NCBI GenBank assembly: GCA_036562495.1
Contig: DATCKA010000070.1
Coordinates: 62,001 to 126,000 of the forward strand
From: Geochorda sp036562495
GTDB taxonomy: Bacteria > Bacillota > Limnochordia > Limnochordales > Geochordaceae
Reading direction: 5' to 3'
Length of the DNA stretch: 64,000 nucleotides
Shown: piece after piece, positions 16,764 to 24,708 of the stretch
How positions within the stretch are numbered: position 1 is the stretch's first letter
Layout of the letters: every line of letters begins with the position of its first letter
Notes under the pieces: model-generated
Database searches by the model: none
Told to the model about the DNA's origin: nothing
What the model saw: only the letters and a program-made list of their open reading frames with translations
Position numbers and translations under genes: made by a program

Positions 16764-18275
16764 ATGCCACGGCCCGCCAGGCGCTGGCCGGCATCTCCCT
16801 GGGCGATGGGTCTCACGGTGGGTCTGACCGTCCTGATGGGGTGGGGGGCGTCGGCTGCCGCCGCCACCGCTTCGTCCGGGGCGAGCCTGACGGCCGAACC
16901 CGCCGTCCCATACCTGTTGGAGATGGACCGCCTCACCCCGGAGGCTCCGGCCATCGGTACCGCTCGAGCTCTGCTGGCCCGGGGGGCGTGGCAGAGTGCC
17001 CTCGAGGCCCTCGCACCGGTGATCCAGGCGGGCGCGGGCGCTCGTCCGGAGGACCGGGCGCACGGCCTCATGCTGGCGGCCGTAGCGCTGGCGGGTCTGG
17101 GCGACCGGGCCCGGGCCGCGGCGCTCCTCGACGAGGCAGCGGCGATGCGCCCCGCGTCGCTGGTCATCCGGCTCAACCGGGCCCGGCTCGACTGGGAGGC
17201 CGGCAGGGAGGCGCAGGCGGCAGAGTCCCTGGAGCGGCTCACTCCAGAGGTGGAGGCCCGTGGCCAAGAGGAGCTCCGGGCGTGGGTGGGGGCCCTGTGG
17301 TACCGGCTGGGCGCCCAGGCGGAGGCGCGGGGCGACGTCGACGAGGCGCTGCGGCGTTGGGAGCGAGCCTGGCGCGCCGATCCCTCCTCGGCCCTGTACC
17401 CGCTTCGCTACGCGGCGGCGGCCAGGTCCGTCGGGCGTCTGGAGCAGGCCGCGGGCGCGTACGAGGCGGCCCTCGCCCGCCTCGGCAACAGAGCCGAGGC
17501 GTCCGTGCTGGTGGAGGCAGGGCTGGTGTACCTGGCGCTGCGACGTTACGAGCAGGCCCTGTCCCTCTTCGAGCGTGCCAGGGCCCAGCGTCCCAACGAC
17601 GCGGAAGCCCTCTACGGCGCGGGGGTGGCGCTGGCCGGCCTGGGACGCCTGACGGAGGCCGCTGCCCGCTTGCGGGAGGCGGTCGGCGCCCAGCCGGGTC
17701 ACTGGCGGGCCCACTTCGCCCTGGGCACGACGCTGACGGCCTTGGGAGCATTGGATGAGGCCGTGCGCCACTACGAGGAGGCCGTGAGGCTGGCCCCCGC
17801 GGTGGCGGAGTTGAGGATCGCCCTGGGGCAGGCCTACCTGGAGACCGGACGGCCTCGGGACGCCGAGGGCCAGCTTCAGGCCGGGCTGGCTCTCGGTGAG
17901 GCCCGTCCCGAGGTGCTCTACGCCATCGGTCGGGCACGACTCATGGACGGCCGACCTCGGGATGCCGCCCTCAGCTTCGGTGGGGCGGCGTCCCTGGAGC
18001 CGACGCCGGAGGGCAAGGCTCTCTACCTCTACGCCCAGGCCCTGGCGACGGAGGCGGCGGGCGACGTGCCGGCGGCCATCGTGCTGCTGAAGCAGGCGGT
18101 CGGCCTCGACGAGTCCCTCTTCGACGCCCATCTCCGATTGGGCGAGCTGCTCCTGGCCTCGGGGGACGCAGAGGGAGCCCTCGCCGCGCTCCGCAAGGCC
18201 GCGGCGCTCCGCTCCGATGATCCCCGGCTGCAACGCGCGCTCGAGTCGGCCCGAGCGGCCGCGGCCAGCCGATGA
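16764..18275 (+). CDS. TPR-repeat protein with N-terminal signal or membrane segment
   Basis: A 503-residue protein with a basic start and a hydrophobic helix at about residues 14-33 ending in an Ala-rich stretch that could be a signal peptidase site. From residue 60 onward it consists of tandem tetratricopeptide repeats, for example YEQALSLFERARAQRPNDAEALYGAGVALAGLG, LDEAVRHYEEAVRLAP and RDAEGQLQAG. TPR arrays mediate protein-protein contact; the partner is unknown. ATG 16764 has AGGTGG at 8 nt. The gene is divergent from the rib operon, sharing about 80 nt of upstream DNA; no function in flavin metabolism is implied. Confidence 0.85.
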   Translation: MPRPARRWPASPWAMGLTVGLTVLMGWGASAAAATASSGASLTAEPAVPYLLEMDRLTPEAPAIGTARALLARGAWQSALEALAPVIQAGAGARPEDRAHGLMLAAVALAGLGDRARAAALLDEAAAMRPASLVIRLNRARLDWEAGREAQAAESLERLTPEVEARGQEELRAWVGALWYRLGAQAEARGDVDEALRRWERAWRADPSSALYPLRYAAAARSVGRLEQAAGAYEAALARLGNRAEASVLVEAGLVYLALRRYEQALSLFERARAQRPNDAEALYGAGVALAGLGRLTEAAARLREAVGAQPGHWRAHFALGTTLTALGALDEAVRHYEEAVRLAPAVAELRIALGQAYLETGRPRDAEGQLQAGLALGEARPEVLYAIGRARLMDGRPRDAALSFGGAASLEPTPEGKALYLYAQALATEAAGDVPAAIVLLKQAVGLDESLFDAHLRLGELLLASGDAEGALAALRKAAALRSDDPRLQRALESARAAAASR

Positions 18276-18293
18276 GCCGGCTCCTGGCCGGCT
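18275..18293. terminator. Hairpin after the TPR gene
   Basis: AGCCGG / CCGGCT stem with a 7-nt loop, beginning at the last base of the TPR stop codon and ending before a convergent small frame. No T-tract. Confidence 0.4.
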
Positions 18294-18300
18294 GCAGGGG

Positions 18301-18546
18301 TCAGGCGCTGCGACGCAACGAGACGCCGTCGGCGGCGACGGGGCGCAGCGGTGCGCGACGCGGCGCCCGTGCCCTGTCGAGGAGGCTCAGGTCGAGATAG
18401 GTCGAGGTCGGAGGCCGCGTCCCGGACGGAGAGGCGGCCAGGGCCTCTTCGCCACGATGCGGGACGCGCAGGGGGTGGAGCCGATCCCAGCGGCGCGCCA
18501 CGGCCAGGATCAGGAGCACCGAACTGACCAGGAAAAGGATACGCAT
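18301..18546 (-). CDS. Small hypothetical protein with one membrane helix
   Basis: An 81-residue open frame beginning MRILFLVSSVLLILAVARRW, a convincing short membrane or signal helix flanked by arginines; the rest is rich in Arg, Ser, Pro and Leu and matches nothing I recognise. The ribosome binding site is poor: AGGAGGG is 15 nt upstream of the ATG and GAAGAG only 3 nt. It fills the gap between the TPR gene and cysS. A chance frame in GC-rich DNA remains possible; the hydrophobic start is the main reason for listing it. Confidence 0.4.
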   Translation of the reverse strand: MRILFLVSSVLLILAVARRWDRLHPLRVPHRGEEALAASPSGTRPPTSTYLDLSLLDRARAPRRAPLRPVAADGVSLRRSA

Positions 18547-18744
18547 GGGCTCTTCGCGGCACCCTCCTGTTGCCGGCCGGGCTGGAGACGTCCCGTGCGG
18601 CCCCGGGACTTGCGGTGCGGCTCCGCAAACGTACCTATTTATCGTTCGGGATCGAGATTCCTGCAGAAGTCGGCCTCGATGTGGGAGGTCGTCGACGGCA
18701 GGCGAGGGAAGCGCCGGACGCCCGGCCATCGGGCCGCGGTCGCC

Positions 18745-18774
18745 TTGTGGCGGGCGCAGCCGGGCTGGTATGCT
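18745..18774 (+). promoter_or_regulatory. Promoter of cysS
   Basis: TTGTGG (18745-18750) and TATGCT (18769-18774), 18 bp apart, with TGG directly before the -10 (extended -10). The start would be near 18781, about 32 nt before the cysS start, leaving no room for a T-box leader. Confidence 0.6.
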
Positions 18775-18812
18775 CAGGATCGCAGCGGAGGCAAGCAGAG
18801 GAGGCAACAGCG

Positions 18813-20378
18813 GTGGCCATCCAGGTGTACAACACGCTGACCCGGCGCACCGAGGCGTTGACGCCCCGCGAGCCCGGCCGGGTGAGCATCTACGTCTGCG
18901 GGTTGACGCCCTACGACCACGCGCACCTGGGCCATCTGAGGCCCGCGGTCGTCTGGCAGGCCATCCGCAACTACCTGGAGTACAAGGGCTTCCAGGTCAC
19001 CCTGGTCCAAAACTTCACGGACATCGACGACAAGATCATCGACCGGGCCCGCGCGCTGGGTGTCTCGGCCGAAACCATCGCCCTCACGTACATCCGTGAC
19101 TACCTGGAGGCCATGGACAGACTGGGCCTCCGCTACGCCGACCACTACCCCCGCGTCACCCGCCACATCCCCCAGGTCGTGGAGATGGTGCAGCGGCTGG
19201 TGGAGCGGGGCCATGCCTATGAGGTCGACGGCAGCGTCTACTTCGACACGACCACCTTCCCGAGCTACGGCAAGCTCTCGGGCCAGCGACGCGAGGCCCT
19301 GGAGGCCGGCGCGCGCATCGATCCCGATGAGCGCAAGCGGCACCCGGCCGACTTCGCCTTGTGGAAGGCCGCCAAGCCGGGGGAGCCGGCATGGTCCAGC
19401 CCCTGGGGGCCCGGGCGGCCCGGCTGGCACATCGAGTGCTCGGCCATGTCGCTCCACTATCTCGGCTTCGGCTTCGACCTGCATGGCGGCGGGGCGGACC
19501 TCATCTTCCCCCACCACGAAAACGAGGTGGCCCAGTCGGAGGCCTACGCCGGCCAGGAGGGCTTCGTGCGCTTCTGGCTGCACAACGGCCTCATCAACGT
19601 GAAGGCCACCAAGATGTCCAAGTCCCTGGGCAACTTCACCACGGCTCGCGAGATCCTCCGGCGCCATCCGCCGGGGCTGGTCAAGTACTACCTGCTCTCT
19701 ACCCACTACCGCTCTCCCATCGAGTTCACCGACTCCAGCATCGACGAGGCGCGCCCGGGCTGGGAGCGGCTCGACGGGGCGTACCGGCGGCTTGCGGGGT
19801 TCGAGCGGCTCCTGGTCGGGCTGGGGCGCCAGCGTCCCGAGTGGTGGCTGGAGCAGCAGGCACCACCCGGTGGGTGGGACGAGGGGCGGGACGAGGTGGA
19901 GCGACGGGCACTGGCTGCGGTACGGACCGTGCGGGCGGCCTTCGAGGCGGCCATGGACGACGACTTCAACACCCCTCGGGCACTGGGCGCCCTCTTCGAC
20001 CTGGTGCGGGAAACCAATCCGCTGGCGGAGCGGATGGGCAGCCCCGAGGCTGTGGACCCGGCGTCGCCTGCGCCGGCGCACCTGTTGCTGGGGGCGGCGG
20101 CGGCCCTGTTGCGACGGCTGGCCGGCGAAGTGCTGGGCGTGGTGGAGTCGCCTGCCGGGACGGCCGGCTCGCAGGCGGCCGCCGAGGGCAGGGAGCGACT
20201 GGTGGAGAGCCTGGTCTCGCTGGTGCTGGAGATTCGGCAGCGTGCCCGGGCCGCACGCCGCTTCGACGAGGCCGACGAGCTGCGTGACCGGCTCGCGGCG
20301 ATGGGAGTGGTGGTGGAGGACACTCCCGCAGGCCCTCGGTGGAGGCTGAGGCAGGACGGCGAGGAGCGCACGGCATGA
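18813..20378 (+). CDS. cysS: Cysteinyl-tRNA synthetase
   Basis: Charges tRNA-Cys. The zinc and substrate site begins with Cys29 in YVCGLTPYD, the HIGH motif reads HAHLGH (36-41), the second zinc region is FDLHGGGADLIFPHHENE and KMSKS is at 267-271. The GTG start 18813 has AGAGGAGG at 8 nt. The protein is 521 residues, some 55-60 longer than the E. coli enzyme, owing to charged insertions in the C-terminal helical domains. Its stop overlaps the mrnC start (ATGA). The usual upstream neighbours gltX and cysE are missing. Confidence 0.98.
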   Translation: MAIQVYNTLTRRTEALTPREPGRVSIYVCGLTPYDHAHLGHLRPAVVWQAIRNYLEYKGFQVTLVQNFTDIDDKIIDRARALGVSAETIALTYIRDYLEAMDRLGLRYADHYPRVTRHIPQVVEMVQRLVERGHAYEVDGSVYFDTTTFPSYGKLSGQRREALEAGARIDPDERKRHPADFALWKAAKPGEPAWSSPWGPGRPGWHIECSAMSLHYLGFGFDLHGGGADLIFPHHENEVAQSEAYAGQEGFVRFWLHNGLINVKATKMSKSLGNFTTAREILRRHPPGLVKYYLLSTHYRSPIEFTDSSIDEARPGWERLDGAYRRLAGFERLLVGLGRQRPEWWLEQQAPPGGWDEGRDEVERRALAAVRTVRAAFEAAMDDDFNTPRALGALFDLVRETNPLAERMGSPEAVDPASPAPAHLLLGAAAALLRRLAGEVLGVVESPAGTAGSQAAAEGRERLVESLVSLVLEIRQRARAARRFDEADELRDRLAAMGVVVEDTPAGPRWRLRQDGEERTA

Positions 20379-20848
20379 GCGACGGACCCCACGACGGTGC
20401 CAGCGGGCCCGTCGCGGGCTGGGGGGCGGCCGCCGACGCCCTCACGCCCCCTGTGCTGGCGTACGTGGGGGATGCCGTCTTCGGCCTGCTGGTGCGGACC
20501 CTGGTGCTCGAGCGATGCCTGGCGGGCCAGGGTGGTTGCCCGGGCCTGGGCGAGCTGCACCGGCAAGTGGCACCGCTGGTCTCCGCCGAGGGACAGGCCC
20601 GCCTCCTGCTCGCCCTGTGGCCTGCCCTTGCACCTCACGAGCAGGAGGTCGTACGTCGTGCCCGCAACGCCAAGACGCGGCATCGGCCGCGACGGGCGGA
20701 CTACCTCGCCTACCGGCGCAGCACGGCCCTCGAGGCCCTGGTGGGATACCTCTACCTCAAGGGCCAGACCGATCGGCTGATCGACCTGCTGGAATGGGGG
20801 CTGGCGCAGCACCAGCATGAGACGCCAGGACCCGACGCCACGACCTGA
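20375..20848 (+). CDS. mrnC: Mini-ribonuclease III
   Basis: A dimeric RNase III catalytic domain without a double-stranded-RNA-binding domain, known in Bacillus for maturing 23S rRNA ends. The catalytic signature is LAYVGDAVFGLLVR near residue 28-41; NAKTRHRP and the final ALEALVGYLYLKGQTDRL complete the fold. At 157 residues it is slightly longer than usual because of an unconserved N-terminus. ATG 20375 overlaps the cysS stop and follows GAGGAG by 8 nt, and its own end overlaps rlmB by 32 nt, so all three are translationally linked. Confidence 0.95.
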   Translation: MSDGPHDGASGPVAGWGAAADALTPPVLAYVGDAVFGLLVRTLVLERCLAGQGGCPGLGELHRQVAPLVSAEGQARLLLALWPALAPHEQEVVRRARNAKTRHRPRRADYLAYRRSTALEALVGYLYLKGQTDRLIDLLEWGLAQHQHETPGPDATT

Positions 20849-21620
20849 GCCGGCGCACCCGTCACCTACGGCGCTGGTCTTCGGCCGACGCCCCGTCATG
20901 GAACTGCTGCGGTCGGGGCGACCGGTCGACCGGCTGTGGGTGGCGGAGGGGGCCCAGGGCCTGGGCCCCCTGCTGGCCCTCGCGAGCAGCCAGGGCATCC
21001 CGGTGCAGCGCGTCTCCAGGGATGTGCTGGGCCGGCTCTGCGGCTCGGGGCGGCACCAGGGCGTGGCGGCGCGGGCGGCGGTGGTGCCGCTGGTCTCCCT
21101 GGACGAGCTGCTGGAGACCACCACGGGAGGCGAGCCCCAGGCTCCGGGTGACGGAGCGTTGGCTCCGCTGCTGGTGGTGCTCGATCACCTCACCGACCCG
21201 CAAAACGTGGGGGCCCTGCTCCGGACCGCCGAGGCGGTGGGGGCCACCGGGGTGGTGATGGCGGCCCGACGCAGCGCGCCGGTTTCGCCCGCCGTGGCCA
21301 AGGCGTCGGCGGGAGCGGTGCATCACCTGCGGCTCAGCCGGGTCTCCAGCGTGGCCGAGGCGCTGGAGCGCATCAAAGAGGCGGGCTTTTGGGTCGTGGG
21401 CGCCGATGCGTCGGCCGAGCGCAGCCTCTGGGAAGTGGACCTGCGTGGGCCTCTCGCCGTCGTCGTGGGGGCGGAGGGGCGAGGCATGGCGCCGTTGGTG
21501 CGGCGGCGTTGCGACCTGCTGGTACGCATCCCCATGTGGGGCAAGGTGAGCTCCCTCAACGCGTCGGTCGCCGGGGCGCTGGTGCTGTACGAGGTGCGCC
21601 GCCAGCAGACGACTCGTTGA
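20817..21620 (+). CDS. rlmB: 23S rRNA 2'-O-ribose methyltransferase (RlmB/TrmH family)
   Basis: SpoU-class SAM-dependent RNA methyltransferase with the trefoil knot. The N-terminal substrate-binding domain (FGRRPVMELLRSG) is followed by the three motifs: LDHLTDPQNVGALLRTAEAVGATGV, GAEGRGM, and IPMWGKVSSLNASVAGALVLYE. In Bacillus the yacP/rae1 nuclease gene follows before sigH; here it is absent and a promoter region occupies the space. The substrate, probably the G2251-type position of 23S rRNA, is inferred from family and neighbourhood. Confidence 0.94.
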   Translation: MRRQDPTPRPEPAHPSPTALVFGRRPVMELLRSGRPVDRLWVAEGAQGLGPLLALASSQGIPVQRVSRDVLGRLCGSGRHQGVAARAAVVPLVSLDELLETTTGGEPQAPGDGALAPLLVVLDHLTDPQNVGALLRTAEAVGATGVVMAARRSAPVSPAVAKASAGAVHHLRLSRVSSVAEALERIKEAGFWVVGADASAERSLWEVDLRGPLAVVVGAEGRGMAPLVRRRCDLLVRIPMWGKVSSLNASVAGALVLYEVRRQQTTR

Positions 21621-21642
21621 CATGTGTCCGACGCGCGCATAC

Positions 21643-21671
21643 GGCCGGAAAGCTTTGCCCCACGGCCTTTT
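21643..21671 (+). terminator. Weak terminator after rlmB
   Basis: GGCCG / CGGCC stem with a 15-nt loop followed directly by TTTT. Short stem and long loop make it weak, but it is the one gene-end hairpin here with a T run. Confidence 0.35.
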
Positions 21672-21672
21672 G

Positions 21673-21702
21673 TTGACGCTTTCTCGAAGCGTACCGTATA
21701 AT
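21673..21702 (+). promoter_or_regulatory. Promoter of sigH
   Basis: TTGACG (21673-21678) and a perfect TATAAT (21697-21702) with an 18-bp spacer. Start near 21709, giving a leader of about 100 nt before sigH. Confidence 0.85.
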
Positions 21703-21807
21703 TGGGCCGGCACCCTGCCAGGGACCGGCGGGCGGTCCGGGGCGCCGCGCGGGGGGACGGGCTGTCCTCACGGATAAGCTCGCCTGTGAGGCAGCACTTG
21801 GTGGGTC

Positions 21808-22479
21808 ATGGGGGCGGTACGGTTGGGCGTCTTCGCGCACCGTGACTACTACGACGCTTATGCGTCCCTCAGCGACGAAGAGGTGGCGGAGTACGCCAAG
21901 GAAGGCGACACGCTGGCGCTCGAGTACCTGATCAGCAAGTACCGCAACTTCGTGCGAGCCAAGGCTCGCTCCTACTTCCTCGTCGGGGCCGACCGCGAAG
22001 ACATCATCCAGGAGGGCATGATCGGCCTCTACAAGGCCATCCGAGACTTCCGTGCGGACAAGCTGGCTTCGTTTAGGGCCTTTGCCGAGCTTTGCGTCAC
22101 GCGCCAGATGATCACGGCCATCAAGACGGCCACCCGCCAGAAGCACATCCCCCTCAACTCCTACGTGTCGCTCAACAAGCCCATCTATGACGAGGAGTCC
22201 GATCGGACCCTCATGGACGTCATCACCTCCACCCGCATCTCCGACCCCGAGGAGCTGGTCATCTCCCGGGAGGAGTACAACGACATCGAGACCAAGATGG
22301 GCGAGTTCCTGAGCGACCTGGAGTGGAAGGTGCTCAACTCTTACCTGCAGGGCAAGTCCTACCAGGAGATTGCCGACGACCTCTGCCGCCATGTAAAATC
22401 GGTCGACAACGCCCTGCAGCGGGTCAAGCGCAAGCTCGAGCGCTACCTGGAGCGCCGCGAGCAAGAGACCTATTCGTGA
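21808..22479 (+). CDS. sigH: RNA polymerase sigma-H factor (Spo0H)
   Basis: Sigma-70 family factor for the transition to stationary phase and, in spore formers, entry into sporulation. Region 2 is almost identical to the Bacillus protein (EYLISKYRNFVRAKARSYFL, then GADREDIIQEGMIGLYKAIRDF), followed by CVTRQMITAIKTATRQKHIPLNSY and region 4 (SYQEIADDLCRHVKSVDNALQRVKRKLERYL). Length 223 residues. It has its own promoter, and a tRNA-Thr gene begins one nucleotide after its stop. Presence of SigH alone does not prove sporulation. Confidence 0.98.
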   Translation: MGAVRLGVFAHRDYYDAYASLSDEEVAEYAKEGDTLALEYLISKYRNFVRAKARSYFLVGADREDIIQEGMIGLYKAIRDFRADKLASFRAFAELCVTRQMITAIKTATRQKHIPLNSYVSLNKPIYDEESDRTLMDVITSTRISDPEELVISREEYNDIETKMGEFLSDLEWKVLNSYLQGKSYQEIADDLCRHVKSVDNALQRVKRKLERYLERREQETYS

Positions 22480-22480
22480 G

Positions 22481-22555
22481 GCCGGCGTAGCTCAAAGGCA
22501 GAGCACCCGCCTTGTAAGCGGGAGTGTGCCCGTTCGACTCGGGTCGCCGGCTCCA
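22481..22555 (+). tRNA. tRNA-Thr (anticodon TGT)
   Basis: Complete cloverleaf with acceptor pairing GCCGGCG / CGCCGGC, anticodon stem CCCGC/GCGGG, loop CTTGTAA with TGT at 22513-22515, T-loop TTCGACT and encoded CCA (22553-22555). It starts 1 nt after the sigH stop and has no promoter of its own, so it is likely cut out of the sigH transcript. Confidence 0.97.
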
Positions 22556-22619
22556 CATCCCCCCACCGCCAGCATGGCTGCGCCCCCGACCCCGGGAGGC
22601 GACCGTGCGAGGCGATTGC

Positions 22620-22649
22620 TTGACATGCCGCGCGGGGCGCTGGTACAAT
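22620..22649 (+). promoter_or_regulatory. Promoter of the tRNA-Tyr/fMet/Thr operon
   Basis: Perfect TTGACA (22620-22625), 18-bp spacer, TGG plus TACAAT (22644-22649). Start near 22656, 25 nt before tRNA-Tyr. One of the strongest promoters in the window. Confidence 0.88.
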
Positions 22650-22680
22650 GACTGCCGGCCCGCCTGAGGGCCACGTGCGT

Positions 22681-22767
22681 GGAGGGGTTCCCGAGCGGCC
22701 AAAGGGGGCAGACTGTAAATCTGCTGGCCTAGCGCCTACGTGGGTTCAAATCCTACCCCCTCCACCA
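22681..22767 (+). tRNA. tRNA-Tyr (anticodon GTA)
   Basis: Class II tRNA with a long variable arm. Acceptor GGAGGGG / CCCCTCC, anticodon stem GCAGA/TCTGC around CTGTAAA with GTA at 22715-22717, T-loop TTCAAAT, CCA encoded (22765-22767). Confidence 0.98.
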
Positions 22768-22788
22768 CCTGTTTTCTTTGGGTAGCGA

Positions 22789-22865
<77 letters not shown>

Positions 22866-22871
22866 GTTTTG

Positions 22872-22890
22872 GGCCTGCCTCGAGCAGGCC
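22872..22890 (+). other. Hairpin between tRNA-fMet and tRNA-Thr
   Basis: Perfect 7-bp stem GGCCTGC / GCAGGCC with loop CTCGA in the 29-nt spacer. It is not followed by T residues and probably marks a processing site in the polycistronic tRNA precursor. Confidence 0.5.
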
Positions 22891-22894
22891 TCGG

Positions 22895-22970
22895 GCCCGC
22901 ATAGCTCAGTAGGTAGAGCGCATCCATGGTAAGGATGAGGTCGCCAGTTCGATTCTGGCTGCGGGCTCCA
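22895..22970 (+). tRNA. tRNA-Thr (anticodon GGT)
   Basis: Acceptor GCCCGCA / TGCGGGC, anticodon stem CATCC/GGATG around ATGGTAA with GGT at 22928-22930, T-loop TTCGATT, CCA encoded (22968-22970). Second threonine isoacceptor in this cluster, reading ACC and ACT. Confidence 0.97.
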
Positions 22971-23056
22971 CTTCGTTGCCGGCGCTGCCGTCGAGCGGGT
23001 GCGGCAGCGTCGATTTTTCGAGGGCACCCGATACCCCTGTGGAGGGGAAGGCCACC

Positions 23057-23206
23057 GTGCGGGTAGGCATCACGCTGGAGTGCGACGAATGCAAGAGTCG
23101 CAACTACCGGACCAGCAAGAACCGCAAGAACACCCCGGACCGGCTGGAGTTGCGCAAGTATTGCCCGAGGTGCCGGCGGCACACCAAGCACAAGGAGAGC
23201 CGCTGA
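23057..23206 (+). CDS. rpmG: 50S ribosomal protein L33
   Basis: A 49-residue large-subunit protein of the zinc-ribbon type: the cysteine pairs are in LECDECKSRNY and KYCPRCRRH. The GTG at 23057, after GGAGGGGAAGG, starts the conserved MRVGITLEC; the open frame extends further up but only over unconserved sequence. It probably belongs to the tRNA transcript upstream, as in Bacillus rpmGB-secE-nusG, and lies 58 nt before secE. Confidence 0.97.
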   Translation: MRVGITLECDECKSRNYRTSKNRKNTPDRLELRKYCPRCRRHTKHKESR

Positions 23207-23264
23207 GCGAGGTCGGCGCCTCCCGTCGGCGTTCCGGCCCCGACTCGGGCGAGGCGGTGGGTGT

Positions 23265-23513
23265 ATGGCGTTGTCGCAGCAGAAGGTGAAGCGGGCTGCA
23301 TCGTCGGAGCGGGCCGGGGCCGGTGGGCGCATCCGCCGATTCGCCCGGGAGGTGCGGGCCGAGGTCCGCAAGGTCGTCTGGCCAGGGCGCAGGGAGGTCG
23401 TCCAGTACACCCTGGTCGTGCTGGCCACCGCCTTGATCGTGGCCATCCTGATGGGTGCGGTGGACCTGCTGGTCACCGAGGCGCTGGCCCTGGTGCTCGG
23501 GTGGGGCCGCTGA
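23265..23513 (+). CDS. secE: Preprotein translocase subunit SecE
   Basis: Essential clamp of the SecYEG protein channel. The 82-residue protein has the single-helix form: an amphipathic stretch with the conserved REVRAEVRKVVWPGRREV, then one membrane helix at about residues 47-78. The basic, Ala-rich first 25 residues are not conserved. It ends 21 nt before the nusG start. Confidence 0.97.
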   Translation: MALSQQKVKRAASSERAGAGGRIRRFAREVRAEVRKVVWPGRREVVQYTLVVLATALIVAILMGAVDLLVTEALALVLGWGR

Positions 23514-23534
23514 GAGGTGCGAGGGGCTTTGCCC

Positions 23535-24179
23535 ATGGCGGAGCGAGAAGCGGGGCCCGGGACGGGCGGTCTTGCGCCCGACGTCGAGGCCGTGGCGGAG
23601 GGCGTCGAGGGTGAGCGAGGCGTACGGGCGCTGGACCTGACGCCGAGCCACCCCGACGCGCGTTGGTACGTCATCCACACCTACTCGGGCTACGAAAACA
23701 AGGTCAAGGCCAACCTCGAGCGACGGGTCAAGTCGATGGGGCTCGACGACAAGGTCTTCCGCGTGCTGGTGCCGACCGAGGAAGAGATCGACTTCCAGGG
23801 CGGAAAGAAGCGCATCATGAAGCGGAAGATCTTTCCCGGCTACGTCCTGGTCGAGATGGTGATGACCGACGACAGCTGGTATGTCGTCCGCCATACTCCG
23901 GGCGTGACGGGCTTCGTCTCGCCGGGCAACAAGCCGGTGCCCCTGGAGGAGCACGAGCTGCGGGCCATCATGAAGCAGATGGGCCTCGACAGCGAGAAGA
24001 AGCCGAGGGTGGCCTTCGACATCGGCGATCCGGTGCGGGTCATCTCGGGGCCCTTCGTCAACTTCACGGGTCGCATCGATGGCATCAACGTCGAGAAGGG
24101 CAAGCTCCGCGTCATCGTCTCGATGTTCGGGCGGGAGACGCCGGTCGAGCTTGACTTCGAGCAGGTCGAGAAGATCTAG
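23535..24179 (+). CDS. nusG: Transcription antitermination/pausing factor NusG
   Basis: Binds the RNA polymerase clamp via its NGN domain (WYVIHTYSGYENKVKANLERR through RHTPGVTGFVSPG) and other factors via the KOW domain (FDIGDPVRVISGPFVNFTGRIDGIN). ATG 23535 has GAGGGG 8 nt upstream; GTG 23517 and TTG 23529 in the same frame are alternatives. Even from 23535 the protein, 214 residues, carries some 40 extra acidic, Gly/Ala-rich residues before the NGN domain, compared with about 177 residues in Bacillus. Confidence 0.97.
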   Translation: MAEREAGPGTGGLAPDVEAVAEGVEGERGVRALDLTPSHPDARWYVIHTYSGYENKVKANLERRVKSMGLDDKVFRVLVPTEEEIDFQGGKKRIMKRKIFPGYVLVEMVMTDDSWYVVRHTPGVTGFVSPGNKPVPLEEHELRAIMKQMGLDSEKKPRVAFDIGDPVRVISGPFVNFTGRIDGINVEKGKLRVIVSMFGRETPVELDFEQVEKI

Positions 24180-24197
24180 CGGAGGTCACGGGCGCCC

Positions 24198-24623
24198 ATG
24201 GCGAAGAAAGTGGTTGCGCAGGTCAAGCTGCAGATCCCCGCAGGCAAGGCGACTCCGGCGCCTCCGGTGGGCACCGTGCTGGGCCCCCAGGGCGTCAACA
24301 TCATGGAGTTTTGCAAGCAGTTCAATGCCCGGACGGCCAAGGACGCCGGGATGATCATCCCGGTGGTCGTCACCATCTACGAGGACCGCTCCTTCACCTT
24401 CGTCACCAAGACGCCGCCCACCGCCACGCTGCTCCTCAAGGCGGCCGGCCTGGAGAAGGGCTCGGGCGTGCCCAACAAGCAGAAGGTGGGCAAGGTGACC
24501 CGCAGCCAGGTGGAGGAGATAGCCAAGGTCAAGATGCCGGACCTCAACACCTCCGACCTGGCGGACGCCATCCGCATGGTCGAGGGTACGGCCCGCAGCA
24601 TGGGCATCGTGGTCGAGCCTTAG
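24198..24623 (+). CDS. rplK: 50S ribosomal protein L11
   Basis: Part of the GTPase-associated centre at the base of the L7/L12 stalk. Full-length, 141 residues, with the Pro-rich linker start KATPAPPVGTVLGPQGVNI and the C-terminal rRNA-binding part ending SDLADAIRMVEGTARSMGI. It begins 18 nt after nusG and is followed by rplA after an 85-nt gap. Confidence 0.99.
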   Translation: MAKKVVAQVKLQIPAGKATPAPPVGTVLGPQGVNIMEFCKQFNARTAKDAGMIIPVVVTIYEDRSFTFVTKTPPTATLLLKAAGLEKGSGVPNKQKVGKVTRSQVEEIAKVKMPDLNTSDLADAIRMVEGTARSMGIVVEP

Positions 24624-24708
24624 GCGGGCCGATAGCGGGAGGCGGGGTGCGCCGGGGTGACGGCGCCGACTCCGCCGCTAAGAGACCGCAAGGGGAGGAA
24701 GCCGAGCC

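Noticed and set aside
16302..18233. Upstream extension of the ribD frame through the riboswitch into the TPR gene
   Set aside because: Crosses the aptamer and promoter and is antisense to the TPR gene; no homology before the RibD deaminase domain.
18547..18812. T-box leader upstream of cysS, and likewise upstream of trpS
   Set aside because: Predicted transcript leaders are only about 30-50 nt, and no T-box core sequence was found.
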